A stretch of 39,184 nt of DNA from Bdellovibrio sp. (lineage in GTDB: Bacteria > Bdellovibrionota > Bdellovibrionia > Bdellovibrionales > Bdellovibrionaceae): the NCBI GenBank assembly GCA_025359945.1, contig JANYDD010000054.1, positions 1-39,184 on the forward strand. Direction: 5' to 3'. The position numbers and the translations under genes were made by a program. Below the pieces are notes generated by a model. That model was not told where the DNA came from and searched no databases. It was given only the letters and a program-made list of their open reading frames with translations. Shown here piece after piece: positions 8,639 through 16,267 of this stretch (positions within the stretch are counted from its first letter, which is position 1; each line of letters starts with the position of its first letter).

Positions 8639-9613
8639 TTATTTCTCATCTTTCTCGACGTGGGCTTTTAGGTTTTTTACTTTTACTTTGCGGCCACCAT
8701 CGGTAAAAATAATTTCGTCTCCTAAAACTTCGTCTTCGTTTTGAACTACTCGCGGAGACCCTTTTAATACCATTTGATTTAAATCAGGATCAAACTGCAA
8801 TGTGTCCGAAGTCGCCTGCCGAAGAGGATCCGACAACCTTGCACCGCCTCGAACTTGGATCGATTGAAAAAAATCAGTCCCCGTCTTGTAGAAAAAATCA
8901 GCCTCGGGCCCTTCGATTTTCATTTTCTGATACTCGATCAAAACTTTTTTAGAAAAATGCGCTGAATTATCTATGCTGCTAAACAAAGCCTGTTCGCTGG
9001 TGATCACCATTTCTTTTTGGTCGGACATTTTTTTCTCGGCGCGAACATTTTTCAAAATTTTCATAATATTGCGATCAATGGGAGATTCCATCCCCAATCC
9101 CGTCAGGTTCAGCGGTGACCCTTGTGAATCCGGCGGCGAGGTCATCTTTACTTTTTCCGGAGTGTGAAGCGTTCGCAGTTTGGCTTTGTAATACAAAATC
9201 GGGCTTTCAAACCTGTAGCCATTGGCAGACGTCGTGATGACTTTACCCTGAATGGTCATGTCTTTGGTTTCGGTATCAATTTTCCCTTTTTCTCCCGAGA
9301 CCCGAAATTGCAATTTGTCATCTTGGTAAAAGTGAATGTTCACTTTATTTAAATCCCATTGGCCTTTATTGCCCGAGCCCTCTGCGGAATCCGAGAAAAG
9401 TTCCCAGTCTTTGTGGCCCCCGCGACTTTCAACGTAGTGGATACCTGTCCCTGACATTTCTTTTTCGCTGGAATCGCCGGCTGTTGTCTGCGCGCTTTGA
9501 TTCTCGGGCGAATCTTTGTCGTGCTCTAGTTGTTTTGGAAATCCTACAAAGACTTCCAAAAACAAAATCAGCAATAAAAAACTAAAAATAATAAGACGGA
9601 ATTTTTTAAACAT
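8639..9613 (-). CDS. lptC: LptC-LptA-like fusion protein of the LPS transport bridge
   Basis: About 324 residues from the ATG at 9613, which opens on a single membrane anchor (MFKKFRLIIFSFLLLILFLE). A frame running back to 9736 would overlap the previous gene and is rejected. LptC alone is usually about 190 residues. The first periplasmic half (roughly 60-200, with GIHYVESRGGHKDWELFSDS and RFESPILYYKAKLRTLHTPE) looks like LptC. The second half (roughly 200-324) looks like LptA/OstA, with EMVITSEQALFSSIDNSAHF early and MVLKGSPRVVQNEDEVLGDE near the end. Because lptC-lptA-lptB-rpoN is a common order and no separate lptA lies here, I infer that both functions are in one chain. Domain boundaries are by eye. 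Confidence 0.75.
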   Translation of the reverse strand: MFKKFRLIIFSFLLLILFLEVFVGFPKQLEHDKDSPENQSAQTTAGDSSEKEMSGTGIHYVESRGGHKDWELFSDSAEGSGNKGQWDLNKVNIHFYQDDKLQFRVSGEKGKIDTETKDMTIQGKVITTSANGYRFESPILYYKAKLRTLHTPEKVKMTSPPDSQGSPLNLTGLGMESPIDRNIMKILKNVRAEKKMSDQKEMVITSEQALFSSIDNSAHFSKKVLIEYQKMKIEGPEADFFYKTGTDFFQSIQVRGGARLSDPLRQATSDTLQFDPDLNQMVLKGSPRVVQNEDEVLGDEIIFTDGGRKVKVKNLKAHVEKDEK

Positions 9614-9656
9614 CAATTTGGTCAAGGCTATCGAATGTAAAAACTTGATGCAAGGT

Positions 9657-9692
9657 CTAGAATTATGGCTAGAATTACGGCTAGTCTTAAGG
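9657..9692. repeat. Three tandem 12-base repeats between an exbD gene and lptC
   Basis: CTAGAATTATGG, CTAGAATTACGG and CTAGTCTTAAGG follow each other directly. The first two differ at one base and the third is more diverged. The TAA stop of the exbD-type gene (9687-9689) lies inside the third unit. The repeats fall in the 73-base gap between that stop and the lptC-like start. Confidence 0.65.
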
Positions 9693-10265
9693 CTTTTTGG
9701 CTTCGCGATTGACGGCAAAATTAATTTCCGTCGCACCGGCTTCGGTGATCGTGTACATGACTTTTTTAACAGTTAAAAAATCGACCGTTTTGTCTGACTG
9801 AATCGTGACAAAACTCCATAACTGCGGGCGCTTGTTTGTATCATTAGAACTGACTGCTTTTTTTAACTGATCAGACAGATCGTTATCAAATTGGCGTTTG
9901 GATTCCATTAGCGCAGTTTTGACTTCCTGAAATAATTTTCCCAGAAGCCAATCGGTTTGGAATCTTGCCTGCTGGATAGTCAACACCGTCTTGCGATCCA
10001 CTAAAATTTCATCTCGCGAAATGGTGACGACCACCGCGGGCTTAAGATCTTTCACTTGCTGGGCGCTGGGAAGGTCCACTTTTTCTGGAATAAACATCAC
10101 CGCATTGGTGGCTGGATCAAAATTCTGAAGCAAGAAGATCACTAGCACTGTAAACATGTCGACCATTGCGGCCAGCGATAACACCGCCACCACTTCGCGT
10201 TTAGTTTTTTTTCTTTTCAACAATTTGGAACTTCTGAATTTTTGTCCCGGTGGATAAATCGCCAT
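9687..10265 (-). CDS. TolR/ExbD-family protein (AglS/AglQ-like), second of two
   Basis: 192 residues. It has one membrane helix near residues 25-48 with the functionally important Asp (LAAMVDMFTVLVIFLLQNF), as in TolR, ExbD and MotB, where that Asp takes part in proton flow. A periplasmic domain follows, longer than in typical TolR and with an insertion around QFDNDLSDQLKKAVSSNDTN. The ATG directly abuts the TAA of the other ExbD-type gene. Together with the TolQ-type gene this makes a 1+2 motor unit like AglR-AglQ-AglS of Myxococcus. Which of the two is the AglQ or AglS equivalent cannot be told from sequence alone. Confidence 0.88.
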   Translation of the reverse strand: MAIYPPGQKFRSSKLLKRKKTKREVVAVLSLAAMVDMFTVLVIFLLQNFDPATNAVMFIPEKVDLPSAQQVKDLKPAVVVTISRDEILVDRKTVLTIQQARFQTDWLLGKLFQEVKTALMESKRQFDNDLSDQLKKAVSSNDTNKRPQLWSFVTIQSDKTVDFLTVKKVMYTITEAGATEINFAVNREAKKP

Positions 10266-10733
10266 TTACTGAGGCCCTCCGGTAAGAATAGAAATCTGCG
10301 GAAACCCTGCTTTTAATAAAACATCCATCGCTTTGATCAGCTGCTCGTAGGGAAGTTCATCCGCCATGGCAATCGCACCGTCTAACTTGTTGGGGTAAGA
10401 TTTCTTAAACTGCTCTAGCTTTTGCATCAGAGTGGCTTGGTCGTATTCTTGATTGATTTTGGGTATTGACAGACTTTGTTGTGCTGTCGCCAAAACATAG
10501 CCGTTAGATCTAATTTCAAGTTTCAGAACCACATCGGCTTGCGGCGGAATATCCACCTTTTGATTCGTCTTTTTTCCATAAATCGAGCTGCCAATTTGTA
10601 TCAAAGAAATCTGGGTCCAAACGGCGGTGATCAATAAAAAAGTAATCAGCACGCTCATCAAATCGATAAACGGAACTAAATTAAGATCCAGGTTTTTTTT
10701 TCGACCGCCGGATTCCGACTGCATCTCTGACAT
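10266..10733 (-). CDS. TolR/ExbD-family protein (AglQ/AglS-like), first of two
   Basis: 155 residues, normal for the family. The cytoplasmic N-terminus is short and basic (GGRKKNLDLN). It is followed by the single helix VPFIDLMSVLITFLLITAVW with the conserved proton-pathway Asp. The periplasmic part ends YEQLIKAMDVLLKAGFPQIS, the usual TolR/ExbD C-terminal fold. One base separates its ATG from the stop of the TolQ-type gene upstream, and its own stop touches the next start. This arrangement implies translational coupling and a fixed stoichiometry for the motor complex. Confidence 0.9.
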   Translation of the reverse strand: MSEMQSESGGRKKNLDLNLVPFIDLMSVLITFLLITAVWTQISLIQIGSSIYGKKTNQKVDIPPQADVVLKLEIRSNGYVLATAQQSLSIPKINQEYDQATLMQKLEQFKKSYPNKLDGAIAMADELPYEQLIKAMDVLLKAGFPQISILTGGPQ

Positions 10734-10734
10734 T

Positions 10735-11394
10735 TTATTCCTTCATTTTGTCGCGGTTCGAGGCCACCATGTTCAGTAAGCTCATGCTACCTTCGATCAT
10801 ATCGTTTTCAGCGCGCTGAATTCGCAATTGAAAATACCCGTAAGTAACAATCGCAATAATCGCGACCAACAGACCAAACGCGGTACAATTCAAGGCATGA
10901 GAAATGCCCTCGGAAAGTCTTTGCGCTTTAGTTGCGGGATCGGCGTCGGCGACACCTCGAAACGATCCGATCATCCCAATGATGGTTCCTAACAATCCCG
11001 ACAGCACGGCGATGTTTCCATTGACGGCCAGAAATGACGTCCAGCCTTCCAATCGCGGAGTCTCGCGCAGGACAGATGCATCCATCGCGACTTGCACCTC
11101 TTCATCTGGGCGTTTGTTCATCACCTGAACTAAACCTGCTTTGATCGTGTTGGAAAGCGGTGCGGGTCGAGTGTCACAAAAAGCCAAAGCTTGGCGTAAG
11201 TCTCCGCGCAAGATCATCGCAAAAACTTGGTCCAAGAATTCTTTTTTGCTAAGAGTTAATTTTTGCAGCGCCAGAAAACGCTCGACCACCAAAAATAAGG
11301 TGATAATAAAAATAAAAAGAATTAAGTACATCACCGGTCCGCCTTCTGAGAAAGCTCTTTGGATTAGGGGTTGGTTGACTAATTCTGGGTTCAC
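10735..11394 (-). CDS. TolQ/ExbB/MotA-family proton-channel protein (AglR-like)
   Basis: 219 residues with three membrane helices: VMYLILFIFIITLFLVVERF near residues 20-40, a second around FLAVNGNIAVLSGLLGTIIG with the conserved LGTIIGM turn, and a third at CTAFGLLVAIIAIVTYGYF. A cytoplasmic loop of about 80 residues links the first two. The GTG start at 11394 is fixed by a strong AAGGAGG six bases upstream. With the two following ExbD-type proteins it would form a proton-driven stator. The adjacent GltG/PglI-like gene makes an AglR-type assignment more likely than TolQ or ExbB of an iron-uptake system, since no TonB receptor, tolA or tolB lies nearby. Confidence 0.9.
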   Translation of the reverse strand: MNPELVNQPLIQRAFSEGGPVMYLILFIFIITLFLVVERFLALQKLTLSKKEFLDQVFAMILRGDLRQALAFCDTRPAPLSNTIKAGLVQVMNKRPDEEVQVAMDASVLRETPRLEGWTSFLAVNGNIAVLSGLLGTIIGMIGSFRGVADADPATKAQRLSEGISHALNCTAFGLLVAIIAIVTYGYFQLRIQRAENDMIEGSMSLLNMVASNRDKMKE

Positions 11395-11400
11395 GGGGTT

Positions 11401-11407
11401 CCTCCTT
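11401..11407 (-). promoter_or_regulatory. Strong Shine-Dalgarno (AAGGAGG) for the TolQ-type gene
   Basis: AAGGAGG on the minus strand lies six bases before the GTG at 11394. It is one of the strongest ribosome sites in the window and settles the GTG as the start. Confidence 0.7.
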
Positions 11408-11421
11408 GATAATGAAACTAA

Positions 11422-13362
11422 TTAATTTTGTGGCCTAAACGTGAACGGGTAACTGACTTCGCCGACAACCCCTTTTGGAGACGCCGGAAATTTCTGAGCC
11501 CGAATTCGATGAGCGACACAATTTTCTACTGCTTTAGATCCTATGGTTGATGCCTTTGAAATACTTCTTAAAACTTTTCCCTGATCGTTGATGTCGAACT
11601 CGACCAAGAAACTGCCTTCTAGATTTTCTTGCGATCGCAATGCGGATTCGTAACACGCGCGAATTTGGCCGATAATACTTTTGATCACTCGGCGAATGCC
11701 TTCTTTATCTAAACCGCCCGTAAAGCCTGCGCCCGTGCCTTCGATGTTGATGGCCACGCTGCCCTTGCCGCCCACTCCGATATCTCCGTAGGCGCTTTGG
11801 CCCGAACTTCTACCTTTGGTTCCAACCCCTGCGATCCCGGTCATCGAAACACCCTTGCCGCCCGCGCCTGAATCTTTGATTTTAGAACCCAGATCATCGC
11901 CACTTCGATTTTCATTTTGGCCCGAGGTTCCGGTGGCTTGATTGGCAGTTCCCAAAAGTTCGCCAGTGCCCGAGTAAGCTTGGTCTAGTTGTTGTCGCAT
12001 TCCACCGCCGCCCAAGGATCCTAAAATTCCGGTCTTGGTCACGTCTTTGCTTTGGGCGCTGGCGCTTTGCTTTTCGGTCATTTTGACTGCGCCACCGGAC
12101 TTAACGGACGTGAATTTTTTTGGACGTTGCAAACCTGGCTTGGGTCGAACTTTGCTAGCGCGCGCGGCTTTTTGGTCGCGCAAGGTTTCTTTTTGCTTTT
12201 CTTGCTTTGCAGCTTCACTGGAAGTTTTAGCGGCAGCGGGCTTTTCGTTTTGTTCGGTGGTCATTTCCATTTTTTCGCGAACAAGTTTTTCTTGATAAAC
12301 AAACTGGGCTCTACGCACGGGCTCTTGTTCATCTTTCGGGCCTGTTAACGACGGAGAGGTCAGCGAAATGTAAACTCCGAACAACGCCACCAGAACTAAA
12401 GATCCAATAACCCCGGTCATCTCACCCGCGGTCAAGTCGGTACCAAGCAAGGCGGCCATGGGCGGCTGGGGAATAAATCGCAGAAATATTTGAAGCTCGT
12501 TTTCGCCCGGTGCACCCAAGGTCAGAATCAACAAGTCACCTTGTTGAATCGATGCCGAAGTCCCCGTTTGCAGGGTGACTTGACCGTTTCTTTTCAGTTC
12601 ACACTGCATGTAGCTTGGAATAAACACGGAAGTTTTAGGACCCAAATCGATAAAGCCAATTTGGGTTGGTACAAAGTGACTTGGAACTTGAATTTGCGAA
12701 TGAGAAAGCGAGCCCAGCGTGATCGATTTTTTTCCCCAAAAATGTTGGGTGGATAGGATTCTTTCTCTCCAAGTTACGATCACTTCTAAAGTGGGCCCTT
12801 GAGTGGATTTAAAATAATTTTTTAAGTCAGAAATTTGATTGGCTGGAGAAAAAGTCTGTCGTTTTTTCTTGCCCTTAGGTTTCATGTTTGTAGGAACTTT
12901 GAAATTTAAGTGGGCCTCTTTAGCTGTTACTTTCAAAGCAGATTTTTGGGGGTTTGGCTTTTCGACAATGATTTGGGTGGTATTAGCAGTTGGATTTTGG
13001 CTTGAATGAGTGTTCTTTTTTTCGGGCGTGGCAGCGATATTTGGATTTGTGTTTTCAAACGTTAACGATTTCGGCGCGCCGACAAAAAAGTGAAGTTCGA
13101 AATTTCCGATCTGAATCACTTCACCAGCAGAAATCGATTGGTCCAAAACGCTTTGAGACTTTATTCGGATCCCCGTTTTAGATCCCAGATCGCTGATAAA
13201 ATACCCCGAGCTTCGCAGCTCGATCAGCGCGTGCAAACCCGAAACACTATCGTCCTTTAGCCGCAGTTGAGCTTCGTCCCCAGATCCAATCAGCACCGAA
13301 GACTGGGTCAACTGCTTGACTTCAAGCAACTGGTTGTTTTTGAAAACTCGAATCAGTATCAA
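11422..13362 (-). CDS. GltG/PglI-like protein: FHA domain, membrane helix, Gly-rich linker, AgmX/PglI C-terminal domain
   Basis: 646 residues. Order: FHA-like domain (about 1-93), Lys/Pro-rich linker, a second beta-rich FHA-like region (about 195-305), one membrane helix (MTGVIGSLVLVALFGVYISL), a charged segment, a Gly-rich stretch (about 445-545), and a C-terminal TonB-like domain (about 550-646). The last has the paired conserved Cys of AgmX/PglI domains (IRACYESAL and VENCVAHRI). This layout fits GltG of Myxococcus, which spans the inner membrane and links the AglRQS motor to periplasmic partners. The TTG at 13362 has GGAG six bases upstream and overlaps the previous stop as TTGA. The first FHA has Ser27 where Arg is usual and Thr63 where Asn is usual, so phosphothreonine binding is doubtful. 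Confidence 0.85.
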   Translation of the reverse strand: MILIRVFKNNQLLEVKQLTQSSVLIGSGDEAQLRLKDDSVSGLHALIELRSSGYFISDLGSKTGIRIKSQSVLDQSISAGEVIQIGNFELHFFVGAPKSLTFENTNPNIAATPEKKNTHSSQNPTANTTQIIVEKPNPQKSALKVTAKEAHLNFKVPTNMKPKGKKKRQTFSPANQISDLKNYFKSTQGPTLEVIVTWRERILSTQHFWGKKSITLGSLSHSQIQVPSHFVPTQIGFIDLGPKTSVFIPSYMQCELKRNGQVTLQTGTSASIQQGDLLILTLGAPGENELQIFLRFIPQPPMAALLGTDLTAGEMTGVIGSLVLVALFGVYISLTSPSLTGPKDEQEPVRRAQFVYQEKLVREKMEMTTEQNEKPAAAKTSSEAAKQEKQKETLRDQKAARASKVRPKPGLQRPKKFTSVKSGGAVKMTEKQSASAQSKDVTKTGILGSLGGGGMRQQLDQAYSGTGELLGTANQATGTSGQNENRSGDDLGSKIKDSGAGGKGVSMTGIAGVGTKGRSSGQSAYGDIGVGGKGSVAINIEGTGAGFTGGLDKEGIRRVIKSIIGQIRACYESALRSQENLEGSFLVEFDINDQGKVLRSISKASTIGSKAVENCVAHRIRAQKFPASPKGVVGEVSYPFTFRPQN

Positions 13363-13667
13363 GGCGATCTCCGAGTTTTGTTTTTAGATAAACTAGACTT
13401 TGACTGTTGTAATTCCTCGGATGTTTGCCGCATTTCAGGTAAAAAATTTTCTCGTAATCGAACCAATTTTTTATAGTTAAAATTCTTTTTTTGAAAAAGA
13501 TAAATAAGCTCTGGCTTCTGCGCAGTTCCCTCAACCAGCTCATCTTCAAAAGACAAACTTTGTTTTTTGGGATTGTTGACTGCTTGATTTTTATTTTGTG
13601 CGTGCACCGTCGAAGCCTTGGCTAAAAATAAAATCGCACAGAAAGTATATCTGTTTACAAAACCCAT
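13359..13667 (-). CDS. Small secreted protein preceding the GltG-like gene
   Basis: 102 residues. A signal peptide (YTFCAILFLAKASTVHA) is followed by a short, highly charged, probably helical mature part (KPELIYLFQKKNFNYKKLVR and EMRQTSEELQQSKSSL). It overlaps the GltG-like gene by four bases (TTGA), so both are translated together. In Myxococcus, as I recall, the slot just before gltG is held by gltF; position is the only argument for equivalence and I see no sequence signature. The ribosome site is weak (AGGG very close to the ATG). Expression could depend on a promoter in the 95 bases upstream or on readthrough from the glycosyltransferase gene. Confidence 0.75.
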   Translation of the reverse strand: MGFVNRYTFCAILFLAKASTVHAQNKNQAVNNPKKQSLSFEDELVEGTAQKPELIYLFQKKNFNYKKLVRLRENFLPEMRQTSEELQQSKSSLSKNKTRRSP

Positions 13668-13738
13668 GCCCTATTGTGGCTGTTGATGCGCCCAGGCTCA
13701 ATCGTTTCTTAACCACTGGACCTTGGTATGGACTGAGG

Positions 13739-13762
13739 TAGAGACCGGGTTAGAGACTGGGC
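13739..13762. repeat. Two tandem 12-base repeats at the glycan-island boundary
   Basis: TAGAGACCGGGT and TAGAGACTGGGC follow each other directly and differ at two positions. They lie between the stop of the GT2 gene (13763) and the start of the small secreted protein gene, at the junction between the glycan cassette and the motor genes. Confidence 0.55.
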
Positions 13763-14512
13763 CTAAGTTTTCACCTTTGAAAAACTGTATCTGCCGATCC
13801 AACCCATCCACTTCATCTGCAAGAGATCGACGGGGGCTCGAATAAGAATTTTATGTATACTAAGTCTAGAAGGTCGCATTTCAAGTTCGGGGATCACCTG
13901 GACTTTTCCGACGCGAAGGTTATTTTTAATACAAATGTAAAGATACTCGATATCAAAAAGCCCGGCATTCACTCGCTGAAGATCAGTTATTTTTTTAAGG
14001 ACATCGCGCCGAAATAATTTAAATCCGCACTGGGTATCAATAAACTCGCGCGAATTAAAAACCCAAGCTTGCTGTATGATCAATAAACCTAAGGAAAGCG
14101 TAAATCGAAGTGGCGTCTTGATGTTTCGCTTCACCACTCTCTCTGCGATGACCGCATCAAAACCGCGGTCCCTTTGCAGCTGGACAAATTGCGGGATTTT
14201 CTCCATTGGGACGGGCAAATCCGCATCCATAAAGAAAACGGGATCTCCCATGGACTGGCTAGCCCCAACTCGAACGGCACCACCCTTTCCGTTTTGTTGA
14301 CCGCGAAGAAGCTTGGAATATTTTAAGCCGCTGGAAGAAATTGTGGCGGATAACAAATTGAAATCATCATTGGGACTGTCATCCACAATTAAAATTTCCC
14401 ACAGCAAGTGATTTTCGTTCTGCAAAAAGCTTTCTAGTTTAAAAAGAGTATCAACCAGATTTGTTTCTTTGAAAGTCGGAATTATTATTGAAACCAAGGG
14501 TTTTGAAGTCAC
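13763..14512 (-). CDS. Family 2 glycosyltransferase, dolichyl/polyprenyl-phosphate sugar transferase-like (Alg5-like)
   Basis: 249 residues with a GT-A fold. It starts VSIIIPTFKE, followed by ILIVDDSPND for nucleotide binding, GKGGAVRVGASQSMGDPVFF, the DXD-containing FMDADLPVP for metal binding, and DTQCGFKLFRRDVL, which is characteristic of dolichyl-phosphate glucose/mannose synthases. There is no C-terminal membrane extension, so it probably acts at the inner face of the inner membrane, loading a sugar onto a polyprenyl-phosphate carrier. The GTG start at 14512 fits the usual N-terminus of the family; its ribosome site is weak. The two GT-C-like membrane proteins nearby are plausible users of such a lipid-linked sugar. 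Confidence 0.88.
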   Translation of the reverse strand: MTSKPLVSIIIPTFKETNLVDTLFKLESFLQNENHLLWEILIVDDSPNDDFNLLSATISSSGLKYSKLLRGQQNGKGGAVRVGASQSMGDPVFFMDADLPVPMEKIPQFVQLQRDRGFDAVIAERVVKRNIKTPLRFTLSLGLLIIQQAWVFNSREFIDTQCGFKLFRRDVLKKITDLQRVNAGLFDIEYLYICIKNNLRVGKVQVIPELEMRPSRLSIHKILIRAPVDLLQMKWMGWIGRYSFSKVKT

Positions 14513-14567
14513 AAATTAAAATACTTTAGCCTCCGAAGAGATGACAAGCAAATCTTCAGGCAGAGCC

Positions 14568-16178
14568 TCAGTCAAAGAAACGGCGAGGCTGCGGGAACTC
14601 TAGAAAAAACTTTTCCATTCTGGGTCGAAGATAGTTGTTAAAGGTGATTTTTTGCTCGTCCGTAAATACGAGGACTGAGAAAAAGCCACAATTAACTTCC
14701 TCTAAAGGCTGACCAAACAAGGTTTTAAATTTTCCATAAGAAACGTCCTCTTCTGCGGCGATAAAAAACTGATAGTTTAATAGCACGCCGTTTTTATCTT
14801 TATACCAGTAAACGTTGCTCACCCAATGTAGAGGATCAAAATTATAAGTGAGCTGCACGACCCTGGCGCGGCCGTCCGAGAGATTGGTGATCCTTTTTGC
14901 GGGCCAATATTCGCTTGCACCTACCGTAAGTTGTTCCGAATCTAACATTTTCACGATGCATTTGCTGGTCGAATCCAATTTTGTTTTGGGCAAACTTAAA
15001 TCTAAATCGATCATCCCAAACAAGCTAAAACTAAAAAAAGAAAGACAATAAATAACTTTTCTCCAGATAGGATTTTTTTTCTGCGCATCGAAGACGTAAA
15101 TCCCGACAAGGGCCCAAGGCAAAAAATAAAGCGGCTGCAGATAACGAAAGTTTGCCAGACCTCCCCACATTTTAAGAATCCATAAAACAGTCAATGTGAA
15201 CAAAATCGAGATACCGGTTAAAATGTGAAACCCCTGAATCGCAGGCCTTTGGTGGCTGGGAAACCAAGACAACCGTTGGCCTTGAATTCCCGATCGCCAA
15301 AAAAGAAATGAAGCTAAAATTAAAAAAACTAAAAATGTAGGGGCCACTTGAAAGTTGTAAATAAGGTCTTGTCCAATCAATCGGGCGCTTTCAATCAGCG
15401 ACATCGAAATCGTTCCCAGCGGGGCCTTTGAAAAGTGGACCCAGTGGGCCCATCCTAAAAACTCTGTTAAGAGAAGACCCAAAATAGATCCCAACCCCGA
15501 TATCGCAAAAAATTTGACGTTGGGTCCGGATCTTAACTTTTTTTGGATGATCAAAATCACACTAGTTAAAAATAGAGGCACAGCAAACCAAATGGTCCAC
15601 CACAAATCAGATGCTGTTGCCACCAAACTCCACAAAAATAAAAATGCAAAGTCGATAGACCGCAAACCGCGCGCGGCGAAACGTAACCAGTAAAGCGTCA
15701 CAATCAGTCCTGCCAGCAGGGCACCAGTATGTGCAAAGGGTTCTAAAATAAAATTGAATTTGTGAATTCCATGATTCAAGTACGGCGCCGAGTAAATCAA
15801 AATCCAAAAAAGAATAAATGGAATGTCCCCCCAATGGACCTCTTCGAAAAACATTCTTAACAGGACATAAAAAACCAATACAAACGCAATCAAGTAAAAA
15901 AGGTAGTTCAGAAAAAGCGCTGAAATAAAGTCCCCAGTCAGGTACCTCATTGAAAAAAAAGTAAGCCATTCTGGAAAAAAATAGGGCGCTTTACTGACTA
16001 ACCAGCCGTGGATGGGAAAATGATCGACGAAGAGGTCTCGAAATAACGATTCAACGTGAAGGGTATCTGAATCTAGATCGTGCCCGGCAGACATTTTTCT
16101 GGCGACAAGATACAGAAGGATCGCAAGTGTCGAGGACATTAAGGTTGTTAGAAGCGCCTTGGCTTTAGGAGTCCGCAT
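14568..16178 (-). CDS. Polytopic GT-C-like membrane protein, shorter paralog
   Basis: About 536 residues from ATG at 16178; a longer frame from 16322 would overlap the divergent methyltransferase. About ten hydrophobic helices follow a first periplasmic loop with DLDSDTLHVESLFRDLFVDH and GWLVSKAPYFFPEW. The same signature occurs in the 923-residue protein at 17844-20615 (SDLIYLESIYQDLFIRG, then GWLVSRAPYFFPDW), so the two are clear paralogs. Other shared blocks are FRYLQPLYFLPWALVGIYVF and GASEYWPAK in the soluble C-terminal part. Acidic residues in the first outer loop after helix one are typical of GT-C transferases using polyprenyl-linked sugars. That is the likeliest role, by analogy only; the substrate is unknown. 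Confidence 0.75.
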   Translation of the reverse strand: MRTPKAKALLTTLMSSTLAILLYLVARKMSAGHDLDSDTLHVESLFRDLFVDHFPIHGWLVSKAPYFFPEWLTFFSMRYLTGDFISALFLNYLFYLIAFVLVFYVLLRMFFEEVHWGDIPFILFWILIYSAPYLNHGIHKFNFILEPFAHTGALLAGLIVTLYWLRFAARGLRSIDFAFLFLWSLVATASDLWWTIWFAVPLFLTSVILIIQKKLRSGPNVKFFAISGLGSILGLLLTEFLGWAHWVHFSKAPLGTISMSLIESARLIGQDLIYNFQVAPTFLVFLILASFLFWRSGIQGQRLSWFPSHQRPAIQGFHILTGISILFTLTVLWILKMWGGLANFRYLQPLYFLPWALVGIYVFDAQKKNPIWRKVIYCLSFFSFSLFGMIDLDLSLPKTKLDSTSKCIVKMLDSEQLTVGASEYWPAKRITNLSDGRARVVQLTYNFDPLHWVSNVYWYKDKNGVLLNYQFFIAAEEDVSYGKFKTLFGQPLEEVNCGFFSVLVFTDEQKITFNNYLRPRMEKFFLEFPQPRRFFD

Positions 16179-16231
16179 CTTTGCAAATTCGATGCGCCTG
16201 CAGAAAATGTCAACCGAATCTATGGAAACGT

Positions 16232-16261
16232 TTGTATTACGACGCTGATATCGAATATTAT
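16232..16261 (+). promoter_or_regulatory. Possible promoter giving a leaderless methyltransferase message
   Basis: TTGTAT at 16232-16237 and TATTAT at 16256-16261 are 18 bases apart. The expected start of transcription would fall within a base or so of the ATG at 16268, and no Shine-Dalgarno precedes that ATG. The match is moderate. Confidence 0.28.
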
Positions 16262-16267
16262 TCCACC

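Noticed and set aside
10735-11394. TolQ of a Tol-Pal system or ExbB of an iron-uptake system
   Set aside because: No tolA, tolB, pal, tonB or receptor gene lies nearby, two TolR-type genes are present, and the neighbour is a GltG-like FHA protein.
13739-13762. Tandem repeats as a possible CRISPR array
   Set aside because: Units are 12 bases with no spacers, and no cas genes are nearby.
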